Shown here piece by piece: positions 49,985 through 58,744 of a stretch of 64,000 nucleotides of DNA; position 1 is the stretch's first letter, and each line of letters starts with the position of its first letter. The translations under genes and the position numbers were made by a program. The notes beneath the pieces are model-generated. The model was not told where the DNA came from and did not search any database. It saw only the letters and a program-made list of their open reading frames with translations. The DNA comes from JAIQFF01 sp963788505. Lineage in GTDB: Bacteria; Acidobacteriota; Terriglobia; Terriglobales; Acidobacteriaceae. Where the stretch lies: the NCBI GenBank assembly GCA_963788505.1, contig CAWBGY010000009.1:1116001-1180000 (forward strand). The letters run 5' to 3'.

Positions 49985-50247
49985 TATTGTCATCCTGAGC
50001 GGAGTGGAAACTTCGCAAAGCGAAGTTTCCGCGCAGTCGAAGGACCCCTATCGGCGGCAGGAGTGCAGATTCCTAGGGGTCCTTCGACTCCGTCGCTCTG
50101 CTCGCAAGCGAGCGGAATGACTTCGCTCAGGATGACAGGGACCCCTATAACCGGCGCGATTGCAGAGTTCCAGGGGTCCTTCGACTCCGTCGCTCTGCTC
50201 GCAAGCGAGCGGAATGACTTCGCTCAGGATGACAGGGATTGACGTTA
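49985..50247. repeat. Three variable-core repeat elements between glyQ and glyS
   Basis: Family A copies at 49988-50049 (+), 50075-50137 (-) and 50172-50234 (-). The two reverse copies are near-identical (core CTCGCAAGCGAG) and are spaced by a 34-nt link; the forward copy has the AACTTCGC-type core. They follow the glyQ stop by 3 bp. Confidence 0.85.
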
Positions 50248-52416
50248 ATGCCAGATTTTCTACTCGAGATCGGTTGCGAAGAGATTCCGGCGCGGATGAT
50301 TGACGCGGCGTCGCTGGAGCTGCGCCAGCGCCTGCACAAACTGCTCGACCGTGAAAGGTTGTTGCCCGCGGATGCCTTGGCTCATCTCGATACGCCTCGC
50401 CGCCTCGCGGTGCTGGCGGCGAATATTCCAGCCGCGCAGCCCGATGTGGTCGAGCAGCTCACGGGCCCGTCGGTCAGCGTGGCTTTCAAGGATGGGCAGG
50501 CCACTCCCGCCGCGCATGCCTTCGCAAAAAAGGCCGGCGTGGATATTTCCCAGCTGCAGCGCAGTGCCACTCCCAAGGGCGAGTACCTGTCGGCGACGGT
50601 CACACGGAAGGGACGCTCCGCCGCCGAAATTCTGGCCCAGTTGCTGCCCAAGGAGATTGCTTCCATTTACTGGCCGAAGAACATGTACTGGAACAAGCCC
50701 AGCGAGCGGTTCGTGCGTCCGGTGCGCTGGCTGGTAGCCATGCTGGACGCCGAGGTCATCACTCTGGAATTCGATGGCGTTCGCGCCGGGAACCAGTCGC
50801 GTGGACATCGAATACTGGCCGATGGATCGGTCACGATTCCCCGCGCAGGAACCTCGTATATCGAAGCTCTGGAGAAAGCCAGAGTCATCGGCCGCGGGCA
50901 AAGAGAGAAACAGATTCGCAAATCTCTCGACGCTGCGACGCGCACTATTTCCGGCGCGCGCTGGCGTGAAGACAAGCCGCTGCTCGACACCGTGATCAAC
51001 CTGACCGAATGGCCCGCGGCCATTCTGGGCAGCTTCGATCCGGAGTTTCTCGAGCTGCCCGAGGAAGTTCTGGTTACGGTCATGCGCGACCACCAAAAAT
51101 ATTTTGCGGTCGAAGACTCTCGAGGCAGCCTCTCGCCACACTTTCTGGCCGTGCTGAATACCGACGGCGATCCCAGTGGCATCATCCGGCACGGACATGA
51201 GCGCGTGCTGCGCGCCCGCTTCAACGACGCGCGCTTCTTCTGGCAGACCGATCAGAAGCATCCGCTGCGGGAGCGGACAACGTGGCTCAAGAACGTAACC
51301 TTCCAGAAAGATCTGGGCAGCTATTACGACAAAGTTCTGCGGGTGCAACGGGTGTGCAGTTGGCTATGCGGAAAGATTCGCCAGGACGGCATCGCGGTTC
51401 GCCCGGGCGTGGTCCACAAAGCGGCCCTGCTGGCGAAGACTGATCTGACAACCGAACTGGTCAAAGAGTTCACGGAACTGCAGGGCATCGTGGGCGGGCT
51501 GTACGCCCGGGTCCAGGAACTCGATCCTGACCTGAAAGCCGATGCGCGCGAAGCCGTCGCCATCGCAATTTACGATCACTACAAGCCCGAATCGATGGAA
51601 GATTCAGTTCCGCGGACCGTGGAGGGAGCGGTACTCTCGATCACGGACAAGGCGGACAGCATCGCCGGCATGTTTGCGCTTGGACTGCAGCCTACGGGAT
51701 CGAAGGACCCGTTTGCCCTGCGGCGGCAGGCCAATGGGATCGTCCGCACAATCGCGGAGCATAAACTGCCCATCAGTCTCAGCCAGCTGTTCAAGGATGC
51801 GCGGGAAGCTTACCGTGGCTCAGCCGCCGAAGCAAAGTTTGATGCGTCGGTCGATTACAGCGGGGTGGTGAAACATTTCCTGCGTGAACGCCTGGAGTTC
51901 TATCTGCGCGACGCGCTTGGCTTTCCCTACGACGTTGTGAATGCGGTCCTGGCAGCGGACGCCGACGATGTGGTGGATGTGGTGGCACGGGCGCAGGCAG
52001 TCAAGGGTGTCTTGCATATGCCGGAATTTCAGGCCATTGCCGCGGCTTGCAAGCGTATGCGCAATATCCTGAAGCAGGCGAAGGCAGCCGGCAGCGAGCC
52101 TGCCGCAACATTCCAGTATTTACCTGATTCGGCTCATGAAGAAAAAAGCCTGATGGCCTACGTCGAGACTTATGCTCGCAGAGTTGAAGCGCACCGGCAG
52201 GAAAAAGAGTACCAAGACGCGTTGTTTTTGCTGTCGACGGCGCGAGAACCAGTGGACACCTTCTTCGACAAAGTCATGGTCATGGTCGAAGATGGGCGAG
52301 TCCGGGCCAACCGTTTGGCGCTTCTGCAAACTCTGTTAAAGGAATTTTCCACCATCGCGGATTTTTCCGAGATCGTAACCGAGGGCAAGGAATCCAAGGA
52401 ATCTTCGAAACAATAA
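50248..52416 (+). CDS. glyS: Glycyl-tRNA synthetase beta subunit
   Basis: A 722-residue subunit that binds tRNA-Gly. It opens PDFLLEIGCEEIPARMI, has VMRDHQKYFAVED and LNTDGDPSGIIRHGHERVLRARFNDARFFW in the central HD-like region, and ends with a DALR-type anticodon-binding domain (VMVMVEDGRVRANRLALL). ATG 50248 is preferred to TTG 50239 on family N-terminus. Confidence 0.96.
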   Translation: MPDFLLEIGCEEIPARMIDAASLELRQRLHKLLDRERLLPADALAHLDTPRRLAVLAANIPAAQPDVVEQLTGPSVSVAFKDGQATPAAHAFAKKAGVDISQLQRSATPKGEYLSATVTRKGRSAAEILAQLLPKEIASIYWPKNMYWNKPSERFVRPVRWLVAMLDAEVITLEFDGVRAGNQSRGHRILADGSVTIPRAGTSYIEALEKARVIGRGQREKQIRKSLDAATRTISGARWREDKPLLDTVINLTEWPAAILGSFDPEFLELPEEVLVTVMRDHQKYFAVEDSRGSLSPHFLAVLNTDGDPSGIIRHGHERVLRARFNDARFFWQTDQKHPLRERTTWLKNVTFQKDLGSYYDKVLRVQRVCSWLCGKIRQDGIAVRPGVVHKAALLAKTDLTTELVKEFTELQGIVGGLYARVQELDPDLKADAREAVAIAIYDHYKPESMEDSVPRTVEGAVLSITDKADSIAGMFALGLQPTGSKDPFALRRQANGIVRTIAEHKLPISLSQLFKDAREAYRGSAAEAKFDASVDYSGVVKHFLRERLEFYLRDALGFPYDVVNAVLAADADDVVDVVARAQAVKGVLHMPEFQAIAAACKRMRNILKQAKAAGSEPAATFQYLPDSAHEEKSLMAYVETYARRVEAHRQEKEYQDALFLLSTAREPVDTFFDKVMVMVEDGRVRANRLALLQTLLKEFSTIADFSEIVTEGKESKESSKQ

Positions 52417-52432
52417 AGGACGAAAATCTATC

Positions 52433-55174
52433 ATGGCGACGCAAACTCTCCCCGAAACCAGCGTTGAGAATACAGAAAAGAATTCAGCCACCAAATATGT
52501 CTTCTCCTTTGGCGGCGGCAAAGCCGATGGCAACGGCAAAATGAAAGATGACCTGGGCGGCAAAGGCGCCGGCCTGGCAGAGATGACCAATGCCGGTCTC
52601 CCCGTGCCCCCGGGCTTCACCATCCAGACCGAAGCTTGCCGGGAATACATGCGCAGCAACGCCGTCTCTCCTGAAGTCGAGCGCCAAATGGATGCGGCGC
52701 TGAAGAAGTTGGAGGAATTGCAGGGCCAGAAGCTCGGCCAGGGAGCGAATCCGCTGCTGGTAAGCGTGCGCTCGGGCGCGAAATTCTCCATGCCCGGCAT
52801 GATGGACACCATTCTCAACCTCGGTCTCAACGATCAAAGCGTCGAGGCCCTGGCCAAGCGCAGCAACAATCCCCGCTTTGCGGCGGACTCCTACCGCCGC
52901 CTCATTCAGATGTTCGGCGCCGTGGTACTGGACATCCCGAAGCCCGCCTTCGATGAAGTGTTCGAAGCCAAGAAGAAACAGAAGAAAGCCAAGCTCGACA
53001 CCGATCTCGATGCCAAAGCGCTGAAGGAAGTGATCGAGGAATATAAGAAGGTGGTCAAGAAGCACACCAAGCACGACTTTCCCCAGGACCCCCACACGCA
53101 ACTCGTCATGGCGCGCGATGCTGTGTTCCGCTCCTGGCAGAACGACCGCGCAAAACACTACCGGCGCATCAATAACATCGACGACATGCTGGGCACGGCG
53201 GTCAATGTGCAGGCCATGGTGTTCGGCAATCTCGGAGACACCAGCGGCACGGGCGTGGGTTTCACGCGCAATCCTGCCACCGGCGCGAAAGAGTTCTACG
53301 GCGAATTCCTGATGAATGCGCAGGGCGAGGACGTGGTGGCCGGCATCCGCACCCCGGTCCCGATTCTCGAATTGCAGAAAGTGATGCCGGCCGTCTATGA
53401 CCAGCTGCGCGAGATCACCACGCGTCTGGAAAAACATTACAAAGACCTGCAGGATTTCGAATTCACCATTCAGGAAGGCAAGCTGTACATGCTGCAGACC
53501 CGCAACGGAAAACGTACGGGGCCGGCGGCGGTGCGGGTTGCCATCCAGATGGTGGACGAAGGCCTGATCACCAAGGAGGAGGCAATTTTCCGGGTCGATC
53601 CCAACCAGTTGTACGAATTTCTGCTGCCGCGTCTGGATGAGAAAAGCGCGAAGCTGGAAGTCCTGGCGACGGGCCTGCCGGCATCGCCGGGAGCAGCGGT
53701 CGGGCAGATCGTCTTCACCGCGGATGAAGCGGTGGAGAAAGCCGGCCACGGCGCCACCAAAAATCCCGTCGTTCTGGTGCGCGCGGAAACCACGCCGGAA
53801 GACATCCACGGCATGGAGGTGGCCGCCGGAATTCTGACTTCGCGCGGCGGCATGACCAGCCATGCAGCCGTAGTCACGCGCGGCATGGGCAAGTGCTGTG
53901 TGGCGGGCGCGGGCGATATCGAAGTGGACGAAAAAGCCCGCGAGATGCGAGTCAAGGGTCACGTATTCAAAGCCGGAGACTGGATCTCGCTCGACGGCAC
54001 TACCGGGCGCGTGATCAAGGGCAAGCTCGGCACCATGGCGGCGAAGCCGGACGATCCAGAACTCATGAAGCTCATGGGCTGGGCCGAACCCTTCCGCAAG
54101 TTGGGTGTCCGCGCGAATGCCGACATTCCGCGCGATGCCATCCAGGCGCGAGCATTCGGCGCCGAGGGCATCGGCCTTTGTCGCACCGAACACATGTTCT
54201 TCGGCGAAAAGAAGCTGCCCCACATGCGGGCCATGATTCTCGCCAACACCGAGAAGGACCGGCGAGCTGCGCTCAAGAAGCTGCTGCCCCTGCAGCGCGC
54301 GGATTTCGTCGGCGTGTTCAAGGCCATGGACGGCTTCCCGGTTACGATTCGCACCCTTGATCCGCCACTGCACGAGTTTTTGCCACGGCGCGAAGACCTG
54401 ATGGTGGAGATCGCCGTGCTCGAAGCCACCAAGCCGCGTTCTCCGAAACTCAAGGGACTGAAAACGCTCTTGCGGCGGGTTGAGGAATTGCACGAATTTA
54501 ATCCCATGCTCGGACATCGCGGTTGCCGCTTGGGAATCACCTATCCCGAAATCACTGAGATGCAGGCTCGCGCCATTTTCGAGGCGGCCGTGGCAGTGGC
54601 GAAGGACGGTGTGAAGGTTTATCCCGAGGTGATGATTCCGCTCACTGCCACCTTAAAGGAGATGGCGAACCAGGCGGCAATTGTGCATCGCGTGGCCAAA
54701 GAAGTCTTCGAAGAGAAGGGAAGGACAGTCGATTACCTGGTGGGGACGATGATTGAGTTGCCCAGGGCTGCGCTGGTGGCTGATGAGATTGCCAAGGAAG
54801 CGCAATTCTTTTCGTTTGGAACAAATGATCTGACGCAGACAACCTTCGGTTTCTCGCGCGATGACATCAACAAGGTGCTGCCTACCTATCTTGAAGAAGG
54901 CATCCTCAAGCAGGATCCCTTCGCCGTGCTCGACCAGGATGGAGTGGGCCAGTTGATCAGGATCGCGACCGAGCGTGGAAGGAAGACGCGGCCCGGCCTC
55001 AAAGTTGGAATTTGCGGCGAACATGGGGGAGAACCGTCGTCCGTCGAGTTCTGCCACAGGGTAGGACTGAACTACGTGTCGTGCTCGCCCTTCCGGGTGC
55101 TGACGGCGCGTCTTGCCGCCGCCCAGGCTGCCGCGACCGACAAGTTGAAGGTCGAAAGCGGAAGAACCAAATAA
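52433..55174 (+). CDS. ppdK: Pyruvate, phosphate dikinase
   Basis: A 913-residue enzyme interconverting pyruvate, ATP and Pi with PEP, AMP and PPi. Order: nucleotide-binding domain (GGKGAGLAEMTNAGLPVPPG), phosphohistidine domain with catalytic His 477 in GGMTSHAAVVTRG, and a C-terminal PEP/pyruvate barrel with GTNDLTQTTFGFSRDD and the catalytic Cys in VGICGEHGGEP. A clear AAAGGA site precedes the start. It follows glyS by 16 bp, so co-transcription is possible though unrelated in function. Confidence 0.97.
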   Translation: MATQTLPETSVENTEKNSATKYVFSFGGGKADGNGKMKDDLGGKGAGLAEMTNAGLPVPPGFTIQTEACREYMRSNAVSPEVERQMDAALKKLEELQGQKLGQGANPLLVSVRSGAKFSMPGMMDTILNLGLNDQSVEALAKRSNNPRFAADSYRRLIQMFGAVVLDIPKPAFDEVFEAKKKQKKAKLDTDLDAKALKEVIEEYKKVVKKHTKHDFPQDPHTQLVMARDAVFRSWQNDRAKHYRRINNIDDMLGTAVNVQAMVFGNLGDTSGTGVGFTRNPATGAKEFYGEFLMNAQGEDVVAGIRTPVPILELQKVMPAVYDQLREITTRLEKHYKDLQDFEFTIQEGKLYMLQTRNGKRTGPAAVRVAIQMVDEGLITKEEAIFRVDPNQLYEFLLPRLDEKSAKLEVLATGLPASPGAAVGQIVFTADEAVEKAGHGATKNPVVLVRAETTPEDIHGMEVAAGILTSRGGMTSHAAVVTRGMGKCCVAGAGDIEVDEKAREMRVKGHVFKAGDWISLDGTTGRVIKGKLGTMAAKPDDPELMKLMGWAEPFRKLGVRANADIPRDAIQARAFGAEGIGLCRTEHMFFGEKKLPHMRAMILANTEKDRRAALKKLLPLQRADFVGVFKAMDGFPVTIRTLDPPLHEFLPRREDLMVEIAVLEATKPRSPKLKGLKTLLRRVEELHEFNPMLGHRGCRLGITYPEITEMQARAIFEAAVAVAKDGVKVYPEVMIPLTATLKEMANQAAIVHRVAKEVFEEKGRTVDYLVGTMIELPRAALVADEIAKEAQFFSFGTNDLTQTTFGFSRDDINKVLPTYLEEGILKQDPFAVLDQDGVGQLIRIATERGRKTRPGLKVGICGEHGGEPSSVEFCHRVGLNYVSCSPFRVLTARLAAAQAAATDKLKVESGRTK

Positions 55175-55204
55175 TCAGGCCTGGATAATCCCGGCCTCAA
55201 GCAG

Positions 55205-55230
55205 GGAGCACGAAGTTTGTTTCGTACTCC
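55205..55230. terminator. Candidate terminator after ppdK
   Basis: GGAGCACGAA pairs with TTCGTACTCC (one G-T pair) around a 6-nt loop and is followed by TTCCTTGATTCTGCTTTTTC. It lies 30 bp past the ppdK stop, in the gap to a convergent gene. Confidence 0.5.
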
Positions 55231-55264
55231 TTCCTTGATTCTGCTTTTTCGCTTGAGGGTGCGC

Positions 55265-55855
55265 TTATTGCACTTTCTGCAAACGGGCAATCAGCCTTTG
55301 CGCGAAGTTCTGTTCCGATTCCGACCACAGCAAGCGCGCGTTGGCGCCGGAATTCTTTTCAACTTTTCCGGTGAACTCCACCAGCCTTTGCACGTTGGCG
55401 CGCACTCTCGCCGCCGCCTCAACGGTCAGGGGAACGTCTTCCTGCAGAAAGGGCGAGTCGAGGCCGAGATCCACTTCGATGTGGCCTTCCTGCTGGTAGA
55501 CCCCTTCATCAAATTCGACACCATGGACCAAAAACTTCACCGGAGAAGGACGCAGCGTCCACTCTCCATCTTCAGCAACCACCCATAGATCCCAAAAGCC
55601 TTCAAACATGTAAGCATAGTCTTCATGCAACAGGTCGGACGCGATGAGTACCGCCTCTTCCGGAGAAACCCCCGGCCGGAAGCGCCGCTCAAGAATGGTC
55701 GGTTCATTCCAGGAAACCGGATGAAGGGCCAAATTGGTAATCCCGGGCTGCGCCACGGAAAACGAAAATTGACGCATCACGGCCAGGGCGTGAGGCAACA
55801 TGTCGTCCACCTCAAAAGTGGAAAACCAAAGACTCAGGTAGAGAGGATCGGGCAT
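55265..55855 (-). CDS. Conserved hypothetical protein
   Basis: A 196-residue soluble protein without signal peptide or membrane segment. It has a distinctive acidic Trp-rich region (LLHEDYAYMFEGFWDLWVV) and starts PLYLSLWFSTFEVDDML. I believe similar proteins occur in other Acidobacteriota, but I cannot name a domain. It is last in the reverse-strand run behind the NtrB-type kinase, 62 bp away, and might be co-transcribed. Confidence 0.65.
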   Translation of the reverse strand: MPDPLYLSLWFSTFEVDDMLPHALAVMRQFSFSVAQPGITNLALHPVSWNEPTILERRFRPGVSPEEAVLIASDLLHEDYAYMFEGFWDLWVVAEDGEWTLRPSPVKFLVHGVEFDEGVYQQEGHIEVDLGLDSPFLQEDVPLTVEAAARVRANVQRLVEFTGKVEKNSGANARLLWSESEQNFAQRLIARLQKVQ

Positions 55856-55917
55856 ACGAGATTCGCGGCACCTCTGCCGCCGATTATTCTAATGCAGGGC
55901 GTTGGCAATTCGCTCCA

Positions 55918-57336
55918 CTACAATGCTGGTCGCGGCAAAATAACTTTCACCCTGCAGCCCCGCTCATCAGGCCGGCTCGTCAGTTCGAGAGAACCACCAT
56001 GCGCTTCCGCAATCTGACGGGAAAGGACAAGTCCGATACCGCTGCCGGAGGGCTTGGTTGTGTAGAAGGGAACAAACGCGTTGCTGGGGTTCAGCAGGCC
56101 CGGGCCGTTGTCTTCAATGGTCAACTCCGCGGCTTTTTCGAGCAGTTTCCAGCTGATGACCACGGTCGGCTGGAACTGGTTCTTCGGCGGGGAACCGGCT
56201 TCGTTTGGGCTTTTTGCAGCAGGCGGGCCTCCCAGCACGGCTTCCGTCGCGTTGCGCACCAGATTAATGAGCATCTGCTCTAGTTGATCCGGATCAGCCA
56301 TGACCGTCACCTCGGGTCCCGGAATCACCTTAACTTCGATTCGGGTTTCCAATCCAGCTACGCGCTTCACCAAGGGCGACAGGACTGATTTTTTGAGGAT
56401 GGGCGGCGGCATTTGCGCCAGTTGCCGATAGGCTTGCAGGAAGCGGTTCAGCGACGCGGCCCGAGCTTCGATGATGCCCAGTCCGCGTTCGAAGTCCTGA
56501 CGCTCTTCGGCGGCCAGCGTGGTTCCGGAAAGACGCGCCTGCAGGCTTCCTGCGATTGACTTAATTGGCGCCAACGAGTTATTCAGCTCATGACCCATCA
56601 CACGAATTAGTCGTTGCCAGGCGAGCCGTTCTTCTTCGCGCAGGACGCGGCTCACGTCGGAGAGCACGACCAGGGTGTGCGGCACTCCTCGCTGCCGGAA
56701 CGAGCTCCGCCGCACAAACCAGCGGGCGTCGCTGTTGAAGTGCAGAGGGACCACGGACGCGTTCTCGGCGGAAAGACATGGTTTCAGGCCCAGTTCCGCG
56801 GCCGTCCGACCGAGAAGTCTCGGAGAAGCCTGGTGCAGGAGCCTTTCGCCGGCGGTATTTACCAGCCGCAGCGCTTCGCCGGGATCGAAGGCAAAGAGCG
56901 GAATGTCTACCTCTTCGACGACTCGCTGCAGCAGGGCAGTGGCTTCAATCGCTCCGATGCGATGCTCCGCCAGCAGGTCGGCGAGCATGTTGACTTCAAG
57001 GGACAGCTCTCCCAGAGCGTCCTCGGGAACCGCCATGCGCGCGCGAAAGGAATAGTCTTCTTCCCGCAGAGCGCCGACCACATTGGCCAAGGTCTGCAGG
57101 GGACGAATAATCTGATCGTGAAGAGCGGCAACAATCAATGCACAGATGACGAGCTCGACGAAAAGGAGGGCCAGCTTTGACTCGAGGGTCCAGTCCTGCA
57201 GCCAGATCAGTACGCCGCTGGTCACGAGTCCGGGAACGGCCAGCCACAACGAGGAACGAATAATCCGGCGCTCAAAAGGGGCTCGGCGCGATTTCCTGCG
57301 TTTGAGCGCTTCCGCCTGGCGCGGGCTAAAGCCCAT
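55918..57336 (-). CDS. Sensor histidine kinase, NtrB-like with HAMP and PAS
   Basis: A 472-residue membrane kinase: two membrane segments (about 30-47 and 55-74), a HAMP-like linker, a PAS domain (about 130-228), and a kinase core with phospho-acceptor His 249 in VMGHELNNSLAPIKS. ATPase motifs are NLVRNATEAV, IEDNGPGL, FYTTKPSGSGIGL. This core type partners sigma-54 activators. It overlaps the regulator gene by 11 bp. With almost no periplasmic loop, it probably senses a membrane or cytoplasmic cue through the PAS domain. Confidence 0.93.
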   Translation of the reverse strand: MGFSPRQAEALKRRKSRRAPFERRIIRSSLWLAVPGLVTSGVLIWLQDWTLESKLALLFVELVICALIVAALHDQIIRPLQTLANVVGALREEDYSFRARMAVPEDALGELSLEVNMLADLLAEHRIGAIEATALLQRVVEEVDIPLFAFDPGEALRLVNTAGERLLHQASPRLLGRTAAELGLKPCLSAENASVVPLHFNSDARWFVRRSSFRQRGVPHTLVVLSDVSRVLREEERLAWQRLIRVMGHELNNSLAPIKSIAGSLQARLSGTTLAAEERQDFERGLGIIEARAASLNRFLQAYRQLAQMPPPILKKSVLSPLVKRVAGLETRIEVKVIPGPEVTVMADPDQLEQMLINLVRNATEAVLGGPPAAKSPNEAGSPPKNQFQPTVVISWKLLEKAAELTIEDNGPGLLNPSNAFVPFYTTKPSGSGIGLVLSRQIAEAHGGSLELTSRPDERGCRVKVILPRPAL

Positions 57337-58741
57337 ACTTTTCCATTCGACGGTACAGCGCGCCGCGGCTCAGGCCCAGCGCTTCGGCAGCCTGGCTTAC
57401 ATTGCCCTGGAAGCGCTGCAGGGCCTTCCGGATGAGAATTGTCTCCACCGATTCGAGGCTTAGTTCCTCCAGGTTCTGCGCCTGCGACCGCTGCAGTCCC
57501 AATCCGAGGTCGCCAGGCTGGATTTGCTCGCTGCGGCACATGAGGACAGCCCGCTCCAGCGTGTGCTCCAACTCGCGAACGTTGCCCGGCCAGGAGTATT
57601 GCATCAGGGATTGCAGTGCCGACGGATCGAGCCCTCGTATCGCGCGACGGTAGCGGGAGGCGTAATGCGACAGGAAGTGCAGGGCAAGAACCGGAATATC
57701 CTCGCGACGTTCGCGCAGAGCCGGCAAGTGGATCTCAACCGTATTGAGACGGAAGAGCAAGTCCTCACGGAACTGGCCGGCCTGACACGCGGCCTGAAGA
57801 TCGGAATTCGTGGCGGAGACGAGGCGCACATCAATCCGCTTGGAGCGTGACGATCCCACACGCTCGATTTCGCCCGATTCCAGCACGCGCAGTAGCTTGG
57901 ATTGCTGGCGCATGGGCACGTTGCCAATCTCATCGAGGAAAAGCGTGCCGCCATCCGCCAGCTCGAAACGGCCGATGCGGTCCGTGCGGGCATCGGTGAA
58001 CGCGCCCTTCACGTGGCCGAAGAGTTCACTCTCAAAAACGCCTTCGGCCAGGCCGCCGGTATTCACGGCGACCATCTGACGCGAAGCCCGCAGCGACAGG
58101 ACATGAATCGTCCGAGCCACTATTTCCTTGCCCGTCCCATGCTCGCCGGTGATCAGAACATTGGCGTCGGACGGAGAGAAGCGAGTGATGGCTTCGAGCA
58201 CCGGCACCATCGACGGCGCGGTGGCAATGAACTCGGGCCGGCCTTCAACACGCAGCAGTCGATTTTCCGCGGCCAGCCGTTCCGCCCGTTGCAACGCGCG
58301 ATGAAGTTCGACCTGGGTCCGCAGGATAGCGAGCAGGCGCTCGTTCTCCCAGGGCTTTTGAACAAAGTCCCGCGCCCCCCGGCGCATCGCTTCAACCGCC
58401 AGGTCCACATTGCCCCATGCGGTCATGACAATCACCGGGAGCGTGCTGTCCATGGCGACGATATCTGAAAGCAGATCCAGGCCTTCCCCGCCGGAGGTGG
58501 TGTCGCGCGTGTAATTCAGATCGATCAGCACCGCGTCGTAGGAAGAACTGGCGAGGGCCTCGCGCGCGAGTTCGGGAGATCGGACGCCGTCAACCGCGTA
58601 GCCCTGCGGCTTTAGCAGGAGCTCAATGGCTTCGAGGATGTGTTGCTGATCGTCGGCCGCTAGAATGCGAGGAATTTTGGATGCGCTTTGCGCCAACCCG
58701 GCGGAAAGCCCAATCTCCCCGGTCTTGGTTGAGCTTGGCAT
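57326..58741 (-). CDS. NtrC-family sigma-54-dependent response regulator
   Basis: A 471-residue activator: receiver (phospho-acceptor Asp 74 in VLIDLNYTRD), AAA+ domain with Walker A GEHGTGKE at 199-206 and GGTLFLDEIG as Walker B, and a Fis-type HTH (NVSQAAEALGLSRGALYRRM). The sigma-54 contact loop, normally GAFTGA, reads GAFTDA at 246-251; the variant is common in this subgroup. It starts 3 bp after the TolC stop codon, so it is encoded in the efflux operon and probably controls it with the kinase behind it. Confidence 0.95.
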   Translation of the reverse strand: MPSSTKTGEIGLSAGLAQSASKIPRILAADDQQHILEAIELLLKPQGYAVDGVRSPELAREALASSSYDAVLIDLNYTRDTTSGGEGLDLLSDIVAMDSTLPVIVMTAWGNVDLAVEAMRRGARDFVQKPWENERLLAILRTQVELHRALQRAERLAAENRLLRVEGRPEFIATAPSMVPVLEAITRFSPSDANVLITGEHGTGKEIVARTIHVLSLRASRQMVAVNTGGLAEGVFESELFGHVKGAFTDARTDRIGRFELADGGTLFLDEIGNVPMRQQSKLLRVLESGEIERVGSSRSKRIDVRLVSATNSDLQAACQAGQFREDLLFRLNTVEIHLPALRERREDIPVLALHFLSHYASRYRRAIRGLDPSALQSLMQYSWPGNVRELEHTLERAVLMCRSEQIQPGDLGLGLQRSQAQNLEELSLESVETILIRKALQRFQGNVSQAAEALGLSRGALYRRMEKYGL

Positions 58742-58744
58742 GTG

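Noticed and set aside
39246..50234. Direct repeats that might be CRISPR
   Set aside because: Units are few, irregularly spaced, in both orientations and 60 nt long with internal palindromes; no cas genes are present.
52484..54517. 677-codon open frame antisense to ppdK
   Set aside because: It mirrors the GC-rich third-position bias of ppdK, is rich in His/Ala/Arg/Gly without any family motif, and ppdK itself is unambiguous.
55072..55290. 72-codon reverse frame over the ppdK end
   Set aside because: Its CRKCNKRTLKRKSR opening looks like a zinc-ribbon protein, but it overlaps the ppdK C-terminus and the terminator hairpin, and the rest is antisense to ppdK.
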